Source: a virus. From it: a DNA stretch of 37,135 bases. Below the pieces are notes generated by a model that searched no databases, had not been told where the DNA came from, and saw only the letters and a program-made list of their open reading frames with translations. Position 1 is the first letter of the stretch. The number at the start of each line of letters is the position of its first letter. Positions 21,984 through 30,660 of this stretch are shown piece after piece. Position numbers and translations under genes: made by a program. The DNA lies in the IMG/VR virus record IMGVR_UViG_3300044951_001904, positions 1-37,135 of that record. One strand, written 5' to 3'.

Positions 21984-22382
21984 TCAGAGGGGTTTGATGA
22001 GGTGGTAACAATCCGACGCCACCCGCTCGAAGCCGCAACGAACCGCCTCGTCCAACATGACGGGATGGGTGACAGAGGCGAAAAGCCGAGTGCATCCTTG
22101 TTCTTTCGCCACAGCCGCCAGCGATGCCAAAACGGCCTGAAGCGCGGGACGGGCGACCGCTGGCCGAAGACCCGGACGCGAAATCATCCAGTCCATGAAG
22201 GCCAGAGGCACCCCGACTGGTTGATAGAGCCATGCCGCCGCCAACGGCAACCCGGCCGCGTCCACCGTGCACACTCCGAAGGGAGGCAGCACGCCCGCAG
22301 GCATCGAGCCGAGGCCGCGCTCCTCGAACCAGCCGAGAATGACAGCCAACACATCCGGCGTAATGGGTTCAACCGTCTCCAT
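21984..22382 (-). CDS. GNAT-like acetyltransferase fold protein in virion module, 132 aa
   Basis: The C-terminal half (PALQAVLASLAAVAKEQGCTRLFASVTHPVMLDEAVRCGFERV) follows the last part of the GNAT fold: an alpha helix, a strand, and the helix-turn before the final GF-x-x-V strand that closes the acetyl-CoA site. The pyrophosphate-binding Q/RxxGxG/A loop is not clear. It lies between the tail tubular B and gp14-like genes and overlaps the former by 14 bases. Similar small GNAT-like genes occur at this spot in other podoviruses. The target, if enzymatic, is unknown; a degenerate structural role is possible. Confidence 0.6.
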   Translation of the reverse strand: METVEPITPDVLAVILGWFEERGLGSMPAGVLPPFGVCTVDAAGLPLAAAWLYQPVGVPLAFMDWMISRPGLRPAVARPALQAVLASLAAVAKEQGCTRLFASVTHPVMLDEAVRCGFERVASDCYHLIKPL

Positions 22383-24864
22383 AAAAATTCATTTTCAAGG
22401 TGATGCTTCGAATGGAAAACGGGAACGGCTCGTCTGACAGAATGCAGAAATCCCCCGTCTTCCCGTAACCGCCTTCAAAAAGTTTTTCCACTTCTCCAGT
22501 GAACAAGGCACTAACACTTCCCGCGTTCAACGCATCGAACACCGCCCCGTCCGGATCCTGGCCGATTTTGCCGCCCCTACACGCATACAACGATGGAACC
22601 ACCGTGTGGATCCGACTTTCGCGCGTCCGCGAAGAGCCGTTCGGCATCGGCACCTCGGGCGTCATCGGCTCGACGGTTGCCGTGTAGGGCCTGCCAATGA
22701 CCACGCTCCCGGAAGCAATACCCGTGAAAAAAGCGCTGTTGAGTGTGGCGGCGGGCATTGCCTCCCCGTTGTGCCAACCCACCACGGAAAGCCCCGCCAG
22801 CGGGTTGCCCGTCAACGAAAAGGGGTAGGCCAAACTCTGCCAACAATCTGACCAATGGCCAGAGTCCGCCGGCGTGGTGATCGCGTGGGGCGTCAACCGC
22901 TCCACCGTTCGCGTGCTGCCGTGCTGCATGATAAACCACACCTCGTCGTCCGGCACGTTTTTGATGCACGCCACACTGACCACCGTTCCGGCGGTCGGGT
23001 GGCGCTGCCAGGCGGCAATGTTCTGGGTGCGCTCGTAGGTGAGCGAATAGAGCACTCCACCCGAGACGATCCACAAAATTTGAAACGGTCGGCGTTGAAT
23101 CGCCCAACCGGTGATGGCCGACGTGAAAAGGTGATCGGAAAGCAAGGTGAGGTTTTGGGCCTCATAGCGGTCCGAATCCATCCGATACAGCATTTCCCGA
23201 ATGATCCGCCCACCATTCTGAACGAACAAAACCGCAGAGTCTAACAGGATACACCCAATCCCGGTCGGTTGAGTCCCGAACGAACTTTGCCGGGTTGCTA
23301 ACCCGAATTCAGGAGTGATCGCTGAATCCTCGCGCTCGCCCCGCATCGCGAATTCGCCGATGCCCGAACCAATGACCAATTGCCGGTCACTGGCCATCCA
23401 GACGATGGGTTCCCGCTGCCCGATCATCACCGTGTGGCGGAACGGTTCGTCCGCATCCGTCGAGGGATAAAAATTGTTATAGTCATCGACCGCGCTGCCC
23501 CAGATCGTATGACAGCTACGGGCTGTCGCGGCCAACAACAGGCGGTTTTGATGCAGTTCCAAACAGCCCGGATACCCCTGATACCCCCCCCAGGCCCCCT
23601 CACTCCACTGGTCAGTTGTGGCCACCACAACGGGTGTCACCGTCTCAGCCTGCACACTCGTAGCGGACACGCGCGCCGTGATTTTCACGATCCCCTTGAG
23701 ACGCGTATCTGTGACTTTGACATTCCCGTAAGGGAGGTCAGAGGCCCCCGGGGCGATGGCTACATACCCCGTGTACGAAATCCGCACGTAAGACCGCGTG
23801 GAAACCTGGCCGGTGGCGGAAACGTTTTTCATCTTCGCCTCCGAACTCTGCCAACTGCGGATCGTCTTCCATGTCGCACCTCGATCCGTGCTCGTCTGGA
23901 TAGAGAAGATCCCTTGCCACCTGCCGAATGTCGTGAAATTCCACCCCTCATTGGTGATCAAAATCTTGGAATAAATCAACACCGGGCTGGTCCCCGTAGC
24001 CGAAACCGGCAGGTCCGCTTCGTAATCCCACAGGTTGCGCTCAAAACTCAGTTCCAACAAACTGCCTACATGCGCCAGCTCCCAAGTGTCCTTGCTCGCA
24101 GTGAGCGTCACACTTTGCCCTAGCACCGTCGCCTGGTCCACCCAGCATTCTTCCCAGGTGCGTGTGCCGCCGGGGAACGGGACATATCCACTCCTGTACG
24201 CTGGCGCACCCGGCTGACCGAGAGTGCCGTACGTGTTTGTATTGTGTGCGAGAATGCACCGGTAATAAATCCCATTATTTATGACAATATCGCCCACTGA
24301 ATAGGCCTCATGCGTGACGGACCAGGCCGCCGTTGTCCCACTATACGCCACACTGATTTGCCACGTCTCGTCTAAATTTTCCGCGAGAAACGCCGCCTGC
24401 TCCAGCGGGATGAATGGCGCAACCGCCCATGTGGTTGCGTCGGTGCGGGTGAGCTTTTGAGGCGCATACAACGGATGCACGAAAAACATCACGTCATTCA
24501 ATTGCTTCCAGCGCAGCGCCGGGAGATCAGCATCCGCCCACGGAATGGTAACCAATAAATCACTTCCACCGCTTTGCACGGCGGTGCCTGCCGCAAAAAC
24601 TTTCATCTTGCGCCCGCCCAACGCCAGCATCACCGAATCCGCGCCCTTGATTTCAAATTCCACCAAGCGGCCGGTCGTGGCCGCACTTTCCAGCTTTCCC
24701 CGGTATTCCATGCCGGGCCGTTTGGAAATGCCTCCCTGGGGCCGGACAATGAAATTCTCTAAGGTGCGGCATCCTGTGGTGTATTTCGCCAGATCCGTGC
24801 GGCCATCAAGCCACGGCGAGAGTTCGCCGGCGTCGAAGGAAAGTACAGTTTTGAGAATGGCCAT
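22369..24864 (-). CDS. Tail tubular protein B-like / tail hub stabilisation protein, 831 aa
   Basis: The N-terminus (LSFDAGELSPWLDGRTDLAKY, CRTLENFIVRPQGGISKRPG) is the conserved start of podovirus tail nozzle/stabilisation proteins. In these proteins a FAGGELSP-type motif is followed by a CxxxxN and a Gly-Gly-Arg-Pro-Gly loop. The rest is beta-rich with many Trp and Tyr (beta-propeller-like). This subunit forms the distal tail tube below gp11-like subunits. Length (about 800) and gene order both match. It starts with ATG, nine bases after the stop of tail tubular A. Confidence 0.88.
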   Translation of the reverse strand: MAILKTVLSFDAGELSPWLDGRTDLAKYTTGCRTLENFIVRPQGGISKRPGMEYRGKLESAATTGRLVEFEIKGADSVMLALGGRKMKVFAAGTAVQSGGSDLLVTIPWADADLPALRWKQLNDVMFFVHPLYAPQKLTRTDATTWAVAPFIPLEQAAFLAENLDETWQISVAYSGTTAAWSVTHEAYSVGDIVINNGIYYRCILAHNTNTYGTLGQPGAPAYRSGYVPFPGGTRTWEECWVDQATVLGQSVTLTASKDTWELAHVGSLLELSFERNLWDYEADLPVSATGTSPVLIYSKILITNEGWNFTTFGRWQGIFSIQTSTDRGATWKTIRSWQSSEAKMKNVSATGQVSTRSYVRISYTGYVAIAPGASDLPYGNVKVTDTRLKGIVKITARVSATSVQAETVTPVVVATTDQWSEGAWGGYQGYPGCLELHQNRLLLAATARSCHTIWGSAVDDYNNFYPSTDADEPFRHTVMIGQREPIVWMASDRQLVIGSGIGEFAMRGEREDSAITPEFGLATRQSSFGTQPTGIGCILLDSAVLFVQNGGRIIREMLYRMDSDRYEAQNLTLLSDHLFTSAITGWAIQRRPFQILWIVSGGVLYSLTYERTQNIAAWQRHPTAGTVVSVACIKNVPDDEVWFIMQHGSTRTVERLTPHAITTPADSGHWSDCWQSLAYPFSLTGNPLAGLSVVGWHNGEAMPAATLNSAFFTGIASGSVVIGRPYTATVEPMTPEVPMPNGSSRTRESRIHTVVPSLYACRGGKIGQDPDGAVFDALNAGSVSALFTGEVEKLFEGGYGKTGDFCILSDEPFPFSIRSITLKMNFYGDG

Positions 24865-24873
24865 GAGGGGGAA

Positions 24874-25506
24874 TCAATCATCGAGTTCCGGGAAAAAATC
24901 GGCGCGGGTATGAGTCAACGCTCCGCCCAGCAGCGCCCTCAATGGATGGTTCTCGCCGCTCTGCGTGTCGTGGCCGTCCGCGCAGCGGGCGGCGGGAAGA
25001 TCCACCGTCTCGTAAATCTGCCGAAGGGACGCCTCCATGTTGTCCGCCCCGGTGATCGCCCGAGCCATCCGACTGGCCAACAAAGTAACTAAAGCCGCTG
25101 AAAATAGAGGATCGAAATCAGACGGCTCATCCACGAACTGAACGTAATCCAATTGCAAGGAATCGTAATCTCCTGCCACCAGACAGCGCGTGCCCGAAAC
25201 CCGCCGGATGTCGAACTTGTCTATCTGCACGCCAGACGCATCATACACCGCCCGCAGTTTAACGAAATCACTTGGCAGCTCGAAGGCAGCCGACCAGCCC
25301 AGCGTGCCGGTAACATCAGGGATGCGGGTGAGACTCGCCGCACCCATCGCGAATCCCCAAAAATGGGCGCGGAGCGCTTCCGATAGGCACGGCTGATAAT
25401 GCAGCTTGGCCAGCCGTGCGCCCTTGTCCGTCGCCGAATCAATGTCAGTGATGGGAAGATCCCCCAACTTGGTTAGGGCGAGGTTGGCAATGTCAGTCTG
25501 GGTCAT
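24874..25506 (-). CDS. Tail tubular protein A-like (gp11-like), 210 aa
   Basis: The start TQTDIANLALTKLGDLPITD and the later ARLAKLHYQPCLSEALRAHFWGFA are diagnostic for this family, which forms the ring between the portal and the nozzle and commonly has NLAL-KLG...I and LR-HPW-FA motifs. At 210 residues it is near the usual size (about 200). The C-terminal 20 residues are acidic. It is the first gene after the capsid-module terminator. Confidence 0.88.
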   Translation of the reverse strand: MTQTDIANLALTKLGDLPITDIDSATDKGARLAKLHYQPCLSEALRAHFWGFAMGAASLTRIPDVTGTLGWSAAFELPSDFVKLRAVYDASGVQIDKFDIRRVSGTRCLVAGDYDSLQLDYVQFVDEPSDFDPLFSAALVTLLASRMARAITGADNMEASLRQIYETVDLPAARCADGHDTQSGENHPLRALLGGALTHTRADFFPELDD

Positions 25507-25512
25507 GGGCGC

Positions 25513-25555
25513 TTAAAAGAAAACCCGGCGGAACGTGTGGAAACGCGCCGCCGGG
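25513..25555 (-). terminator. Rho-independent terminator after head genes
   Basis: On the minus strand CCCGGCGG and CCGCCGGG (8 bp, GC only) enclose a 16-base loop, followed by TTTTCTTTT. It lies between the head protein (25590) and tail tubular A (25506). Some transcripts would stop here after the abundant capsid genes; others must read through to express the tail and lysis genes. Confidence 0.8.
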
Positions 25556-25589
25556 CCTGTTATGATTTCGAATCCCGGAGCGGGGAGGC

Positions 25590-26105
25590 TCAATAGGTCA
25601 TGGCATACACGATGCGCGCCCAGAATGTCTTGATGGACGAGGCACACACCAGGTTAGAGGCCGGCAGGAAGCAGACCCACGAATCCGCAGTGGCAACCCC
25701 GCAAGCGGCATTGTCCAGGAACGAATCAGGAACTACGCTCAGCGTGGTGGCGTCATGCGCCACGGCGAGGGCTTCTAGCTGGATCGTCACACTGGCGATT
25801 TCCACGGCGGCAGTCACGCCGTCGAGGGCCACCAGAACGATTTTCCCGGCAACCGCCGCCGTGTGATTCGTCGTCAGACGACTCAGGAACGGCACGATTT
25901 TAGCCCCTTTCGGGATCTTGCCGAACTTAAGGTATTCGGGGGTGGCAGTGGTGATGGTTTGATCGACCGCCATCGTCGCCACGTCGTCAAGCAAGTAGAG
26001 CTTGGCGGAGGCGGCGGGGGCGTGTGAGCCCGAATTCGGGCCTTTGGTGAGCGCCAGCGTTTGAGCGGTGGCGAGAGTAGAAACAGAGGTGCCGTTGGTT
26101 GCCAT
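25590..26105 (-). CDS. Head decoration or minor capsid protein, 171 aa
   Basis: The protein is low in charged residues and rich in Ala, Thr and Val, with a beta-prone centre (KIVPFLSRLTTNHTAAVAGKIVLVALDG). It sits 40 bases after the major capsid gene and before the terminator, the place of head decoration, fibre or head-completion subunits. It lacks any enzyme motif. The composition suits a virion surface protein. The assignment is by position and composition. Confidence 0.6.
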   Translation of the reverse strand: MATNGTSVSTLATAQTLALTKGPNSGSHAPAASAKLYLLDDVATMAVDQTITTATPEYLKFGKIPKGAKIVPFLSRLTTNHTAAVAGKIVLVALDGVTAAVEIASVTIQLEALAVAHDATTLSVVPDSFLDNAACGVATADSWVCFLPASNLVCASSIKTFWARIVYAMTY

Positions 26106-26145
26106 GATGTTGGTTCAGGTAGAAATTAAGGTGCGATGGATCGGA

Positions 26146-27087
26146 TCAACCGGCTTGCTCGCAATACACAAGGACCACATGATCCTCACTCTTGCGGCAG
26201 GCTCCGGCCTTGATGCGGGAATAGACTTGGACTGCTTGGGATTGCGTCGGTAGCACGTCGATGCTGGTCTTGACGTCATACCAGAAATCCAGATGTACGC
26301 CGTTCGAAACCCACATCGGGCAAGTCCGGGTGAACAGGCTGTTGGCCACCGCCGTGCAGGGAAGGCGCTCGCTGCGCAGGAATTGTATCCCCATGAAATA
26401 ATCGACCTCACCTTGCACCAACGCTTTAACGTCGTTGTATTGGTTCGAACCGGTCTTCTCCACATCGAACAAGAGGTTGTTGAGTTCGTCCTGGCTGACC
26501 GCCATGATGAGTTTTGCCCCTTGATCGCGCTGGTCTTGCCCGTAAACTTCGAGTTTCCCGAAACGACCCTTCGCCTGGACCAACTTGGCGAGCGACAGCC
26601 CGCAGTTTGCCGGCGATGATGTCCGGTTATAGTTCACAGCGATGATTTGAGTAGCAGGAACCGCGACGGTGCTCATCGAATCCTCAATACCCTCGTAGTT
26701 GGTCCCGCAGATCCCGGCGATGAAAATATCATCCAACTTGCGGTTCGCCGCACCTTGGTGCTGGGTCACCACTTCCCCGGTGGGAGCGACGGCCAAATCC
26801 AACTCGGCGGCATCATCTTCGTCCAAGATCGTCGCAAGGCTCGCCTTGCGGGGGAAAAGATACCGATGCTCAAGCGCGAGTTCCTGCCCAACGGTGGGTT
26901 GTAACCTTCCGGTTACATCACTCATCTCGGCCTTTTGAATTTTGCGGTGCGCCTGACTCTTGCCGGTGCAGCCGGTCTTGACGGTGGCATACGCCTTGAA
27001 GCGCGCCTGAAGTTGTTGTGCGACATGTTCCATGCCCGCTTGGAACATGTTACGTGCCGATTGAGGAACGGTGAGTGCAACTGACAT
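26146..27087 (-). CDS. Major capsid protein, 313 aa
   Basis: It lies directly after the scaffold gene and has the size and look of HK97-fold capsid proteins of podoviruses: a helical N-arm (FQAGMEHVAQQLQARFKAY), a long E-loop-like region, then a helical spine (AELDLAVAPTGEVVTQHQGAANRKLDDIFIAG) and a C-terminal beta-domain (GACRKSEDHVVLVYCEQAG). No protease cleavage domain is present. The start is an ATG after a 261-base gap with no Shine-Dalgarno. The hairpin leader copy C lies about 150 bases upstream. Confidence 0.85.
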   Translation of the reverse strand: MSVALTVPQSARNMFQAGMEHVAQQLQARFKAYATVKTGCTGKSQAHRKIQKAEMSDVTGRLQPTVGQELALEHRYLFPRKASLATILDEDDAAELDLAVAPTGEVVTQHQGAANRKLDDIFIAGICGTNYEGIEDSMSTVAVPATQIIAVNYNRTSSPANCGLSLAKLVQAKGRFGKLEVYGQDQRDQGAKLIMAVSQDELNNLLFDVEKTGSNQYNDVKALVQGEVDYFMGIQFLRSERLPCTAVANSLFTRTCPMWVSNGVHLDFWYDVKTSIDVLPTQSQAVQVYSRIKAGACRKSEDHVVLVYCEQAG

Positions 27088-27348
27088 AATGATAGGTGGT
27101 TGTTAGATAAGGAATGCAGTGGGGTGCCTTCCCGATTGTCCACCTCTGCTACGGGCCTTTGCAGGTTGTCCGCCGCCTTGCGGGTCGGTTCGTCGATCGC
27201 GCTTTTACTTCCTAGCAGATGCGCCGAGCAAGAAGTCCTTTCCTTGCCAAGATCAATCGTGGCGGCGACGCGGACCATGCAAAACCCGCGCCGCCGCCAA
27301 CCTTCGCGCCCGACAAAGCCAGCAAAGGCGGGCGGAAAATAGCGGACC
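27088..27348 (-). promoter_or_regulatory. Long leader of the major capsid gene, with hairpin copy C
   Basis: No convincing gene fills this 261-base gap, one of the longest in the genome. At 27238-27258 on the minus strand lies GATTGATCTTG followed by GCAAGGA-AAGGAC-TTCTTGC, a 7-bp stem (one G-T wobble) and 6-base loop. It has the same size as the stems of copies A and B but with different bases in the outer part of the loop-proximal stem. The rest of the gap shows no terminator or clear promoter. A frame that begins at 27278 overlaps the capsid gene for 165 bases and looks like a shadow. Confidence 0.55.
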
Positions 27349-28077
27349 CTAACCGTCTATCAGTCGTTTGACCTTCGCAATAGCGACTCGGTCCCCGGCG
27401 TGATACTTCTCAAAGTCCGGGTGCTTGCTGTCCGTCATGATCGCGTGTGCCTCTTCCGCCCCGTTGACGAAAGTATGGCCGGGCGCCACCGCGCCGCGCA
27501 TGCTCGCAACGCTGTCTTCACTGAGCATTCCAACCACTTTCCCGAGGAATGAAACCACCTTGGGATTGGAAAACAACGAGGCGTCCGCCGGGTCATAACC
27601 CAACGTTGCCACCACACTTTTCACGCGGCCCATCTTCGTGTCGAACGCCTGCCCCCACTCCTTCTTGAGCGCCGCCGTCCCGTCTTGAATCGATTTTTCA
27701 TACGCCTCCGAAATAGCGGCGTGATTGGCCTTCTCGACCTCTAAAAACGTTTGAGTGATCGCCATCGCCGCTTCAGCCGGCACACCCTTGGCATGGAAGA
27801 CCCCGGCAAACTGCTTCGCCATCTCTTCATTCCAGGAAATCCCCTCTGGGATCTTTTCAGGTTTCAATTGATATCCCTCTGGGGTTTCCGGAACCTCCAG
27901 CGCCGGCGGTCTCGCCGCATGAAATTTGGTCTCCAGCGCGCTGTATGACTTTGCCAAATTCTCGGCGTCCACCGCGCCTTCCCGCCAGAACTTCTCAGGA
28001 ACCCATTCCGGACGGACAAGGGGATCGGGAGTGACAGGATCGGGAGTGACGGGAGTGACAGGATCGGGAGTGCTCAT
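27349..28077 (-). CDS. Capsid assembly scaffold protein, 242 aa
   Basis: The N-terminus has a short repeat of DPVTP units. The conserved PEWVPEKFWREG...DAENLAKSYSALE motif then marks scaffold proteins of T7-like and related phages. The rest is helical and charged, with a C-terminal basic stretch (VAIAKVKRLIDG) that typically binds the capsid protein. The start overlaps the stop of the 142-aa gene (ATGA). It would guide procapsid assembly and leave before DNA packaging ends. Confidence 0.85.
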   Translation of the reverse strand: MSTPDPVTPVTPDPVTPDPLVRPEWVPEKFWREGAVDAENLAKSYSALETKFHAARPPALEVPETPEGYQLKPEKIPEGISWNEEMAKQFAGVFHAKGVPAEAAMAITQTFLEVEKANHAAISEAYEKSIQDGTAALKKEWGQAFDTKMGRVKSVVATLGYDPADASLFSNPKVVSFLGKVVGMLSEDSVASMRGAVAPGHTFVNGAEEAHAIMTDSKHPDFEKYHAGDRVAIAKVKRLIDG

Positions 28078-28502
28078 GGCTTTTTGATTTCTGGGGATTT
28101 TTTAACGGCTTTCGGCTTTTCAGGATCAGGCGTAGCCACTAAATCAGTGACCTCATCCGCCCAATCCGGGTAACGCCTGACGAGATCCGCCGGGGAGAGG
28201 TGCGCGTGCGCCCACTCCATCACCGCAGGCGTGCGGTCGCCCAAAACAGGACTCATCAAGGCCAAAATATCCGCCGGGAAAGCCACCAGGGGCTCCGGGG
28301 CAGGAAGCGCCCGCTTCCCCGCACTCACGCCCGCCAAGGCAATGCCTTCGCGGCTCATGAAAAACGCCCGGCACTCCTCTTTCAACCCTTCGAACTCGGG
28401 CCGGAGATAGGCCGTCAGAGTCGGGTGGTCGTATTTCCCAACGTGCTCGTCGCCTTTGAACAAGTGACGGCGTTGATACAGGTTCCATTCATGCAGATTC
28501 AT
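28074..28502 (-). CDS. Head-module protein, 142 aa
   Basis: The ATG at 28502 (MNLHEWNLYQRR) is preferred because it lies just inside the end of the Bbp19-like gene; an upstream frame extension would run back through that gene. The protein is rich in Pro and Ala with a basic tail (KPKAVKKSPEIKKP). Its N-terminal helix is followed by LTAYLRPEFEGLKEECRAFFMSREG. Position between portal/Bbp19 and scaffold suggests a minor head or assembly protein. No known family is recognised. Confidence 0.6.
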   Translation of the reverse strand: MNLHEWNLYQRRHLFKGDEHVGKYDHPTLTAYLRPEFEGLKEECRAFFMSREGIALAGVSAGKRALPAPEPLVAFPADILALMSPVLGDRTPAVMEWAHAHLSPADLVRRYPDWADEVTDLVATPDPEKPKAVKKSPEIKKP

Positions 28503-28797
28503 CGTGGGTCGGGTGGGTGGGTGGGGCCGCTGTGGCGGCACAATTGAGAATGTCTGAAAAAACCGAGCGGATGCCGTCACGGTAAGCCGCCATATGGGGA
28601 CTCATCCCGTCCTCGGCGCTGAAAACGCTACCCATGAAATTGCTTCTGGCCAGAGCGAGCCTTAACCAGTCCCGGCCGTTAGAGGTCGTGAAAAGTTTTC
28701 GCGTCAACCGCGCGAATCCCTCTTCCACCGCCACGGAATCCTTTTGCAGACGCTCCGCCTGCTCAAACAACCTCAGAGGATCTTCCATATCAATCAT
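28489..28797 (-). CDS. Bbp19-like small virion protein, 102 aa
   Basis: The protein is helical. It has a conserved middle (VFSAEDGMSPHMAAYRDGIRSVFSDIL) where a segment ending in the DGxR-x-V-F motif matches the Bbp19 family, first named in a Bordetella podovirus. Those genes follow the portal, as here, and the product is found in virions. The start ATG overlaps the portal stop (ATGA). The role inside the head is not established. Its last residues overlap the next gene by 14 bases. Confidence 0.65.
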   Translation of the reverse strand: MIDMEDPLRLFEQAERLQKDSVAVEEGFARLTRKLFTTSNGRDWLRLALARSNFMGSVFSAEDGMSPHMAAYRDGIRSVFSDILNCAATAAPPTHPTHDESA

Positions 28798-30461
28798 TGG
28801 CTTAGCTGACTCGGTAAATCTCCAGGCTGAACCTTCATGCCCACCTTTCCGGCGGCATCTGCCGCTTGCTGTGCCATTGCCAGTTGCGCTTGCTGCGCTT
28901 GGGCCTGCGCCTTTGCCTGCCTGCCCGCCTCTATGTCTTCTTGACTGCGCAATATATGGTCACTCACCCCGTCATTGCGAGCACTTTGCCGCAAATAAAC
29001 ATCCACATCGATATTGTCCAACGCCCCGGCGTCGAGTACGGCCAACTGCATCGCGCGCTCGACCAGTCGATCACTCGCCGCAGTTTCCGCCTGCCGGATC
29101 GCCAACGCCACCCTGCTTTGATAAACCACCTTTGGAGGAGGGACCTCCGCGCCCTCCCTGCCCCGCACAATCACCGCCTGTGGAATGTCCTCCACGGCAC
29201 CGAACACCCCGGCCCGGAATAAAATCGCAAAAATGCGCTCCATCATGATTTGAAAGTCCGCCGTGAAGCGCGTGAACGAGGGGGAAAACGGCATGAGTTT
29301 CTCTGCAGACAACTCGGAAACCTCCCGTGCCGTCATTTGCTTTTGCCGATCCGCAAACATGCGGAAAAGATCCGTGTGGAACGCCTGGCGGATACATTTG
29401 CGCGCGTCCTCTAACTGATCCTGCATTCCTCGCGGATCCCCGCCAGACAACCATTCTTTTGGCATCACCCCACTCGTGCTTTTGAACACGGTCTTGCCGC
29501 CGGGCCGGGTGTCCACGTTGCCGACCAGGTTATCCGGTATCAGCACTGGCGGAACCGCCAGCTTTTGCCCCACCACCTGGAGAATCTGCTTCGTCTTGTT
29601 CGCGTCGATGATCGCCGCTTCGCATTGCTCGAACGGCGCATAGCCGTATTGCTGGCGGCTGCCGGTTCGCTTCAGGTAGCGGCTCACGCAAAAGGGTAAC
29701 TCCTCGAAACCGCTTTCCTTTAACATCGTCTTCCCTTCCTCCGCCACCCAGCAGGAAGCAAACCGCATGTTGAAAACATCGCGTGAACCCTCTGCCCTCG
29801 ATAACCGTGGAAACACCGCATGAATCAAAAAATGATCCGCGTTCGTCCCTTTATCTTTGAACTTTGCCCAACTCGCCGCCAACACCGCATTCGCCCCGAT
29901 CGTCTCTTCCCCAAACTCCTGCACCAACTGCCGAATCGAATAGGAACGCCGTAAAAAAATCGTGTCCACATTGCCCTCGTTGTCCTCCTCAATGCAGAAA
30001 CTGCCAACCGGGTGGGCCTGAAACGAAATTTTGCGCTCGTCATGCGGCATCGCCGCCAAACAACAAAGTCCAAAGCCGGATCGATCCTCGAACGCCTCAT
30101 TGAGCATCGTGTGAAAATTTCCGGCGGCCAGTAAATTGCGCGCTTTTTCCGAGCACGAGTTATACCATTTGTCCGCCTCGTCGCTCTTGATCGCGTCCGG
30201 TGCCTCCCACGCAAACCATTGAGTGCCCGCCGGCGTGATGGCGCTCGAGTGCCCGCTCGCCAAAATCGCCACACTCTCAATTGCCGTGGTGTCAAACAAC
30301 CGGTTCGCGCTGTTCGTGCCCGGCCCTGGAGTTTGCACCCGCGCATGATTCCCCTTCCGTGGCAATGCGTAATCGCTCACGCGCTGCCATTGCGCATCCC
30401 ATGGCGCTCGATCGGCCGTCATCTGCGACCAGCGCGCCAGAATGTTGTGGGGATCTTCCAT
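28794..30461 (-). CDS. Portal protein (podovirus head-to-tail connector), 555 aa
   Basis: Length and order fit portals of the bacteriophage head-tail connecting family. The N-terminal half contains ALPRKGNH and the conserved DTTAIESVAILASGHSSAIT-like wing helix. The core and stem follow with RQAFHTDLFRMF and a helix AREVSELSAEKLMPFSPSF. The C-terminus is a Gln/Ala-rich coiled coil (AQAQAQQAQLAMAQQAADA). It makes the 12-fold ring at one vertex through which DNA enters and leaves. The start is an ATG four bases after the stop of the 64-aa gene. Confidence 0.92.
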   Translation of the reverse strand: MEDPHNILARWSQMTADRAPWDAQWQRVSDYALPRKGNHARVQTPGPGTNSANRLFDTTAIESVAILASGHSSAITPAGTQWFAWEAPDAIKSDEADKWYNSCSEKARNLLAAGNFHTMLNEAFEDRSGFGLCCLAAMPHDERKISFQAHPVGSFCIEEDNEGNVDTIFLRRSYSIRQLVQEFGEETIGANAVLAASWAKFKDKGTNADHFLIHAVFPRLSRAEGSRDVFNMRFASCWVAEEGKTMLKESGFEELPFCVSRYLKRTGSRQQYGYAPFEQCEAAIIDANKTKQILQVVGQKLAVPPVLIPDNLVGNVDTRPGGKTVFKSTSGVMPKEWLSGGDPRGMQDQLEDARKCIRQAFHTDLFRMFADRQKQMTAREVSELSAEKLMPFSPSFTRFTADFQIMMERIFAILFRAGVFGAVEDIPQAVIVRGREGAEVPPPKVVYQSRVALAIRQAETAASDRLVERAMQLAVLDAGALDNIDVDVYLRQSARNDGVSDHILRSQEDIEAGRQAKAQAQAQQAQLAMAQQAADAAGKVGMKVQPGDLPSQLSQ

Positions 30462-30465
30462 GCCG

Positions 30466-30660
30466 TTAGGAACCGCCCAACAAGGTTTTCAACGGAACCA
30501 CTCCCGGAGCCGCAGCAGCTAACAGCGTGCTTTGATACCCAGTGGCCTTGCCCGAGCGGCGACGCTTCGCATCTTGCTGCGCCAACGCCACATCCTCATC
30601 AGATGTCGTTACAGGCGGGGGTGGGGGAACTGCCTTAGGTGGTTTCGAGGAAAAGCCCAT
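30466..30660 (-). CDS. Small Pro-rich head-module protein with repeated leader, 64 aa
   Basis: The protein starts MGFSSKPPKAV and goes on with a run of Pro residues and an acidic/Arg-rich patch (SDEDVALAQQDAKRRR). It lies between terminase and portal and is probably a minor head or packaging factor; similar short Pro-rich proteins precede portals in other podoviruses. The ATG at 30660 is chosen because the leader repeat shared with the 93-aa gene at 9554 ends there. A longer TTG-started version would translate the repeat. Confidence 0.6.
   Translation of the reverse strand: MGFSSKPPKAVPPPPPVTTSDEDVALAQQDAKRRRSGKATGYQSTLLAAAAPGVVPLKTLLGGS

Noticed and set aside
26922-27278. 118-codon frame reaching from the capsid leader into the capsid gene
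   Set aside because: It overlaps 165 bases of the major capsid gene in another frame and has no fold-like pattern; the hairpin copy C inside it is better explained as leader RNA.
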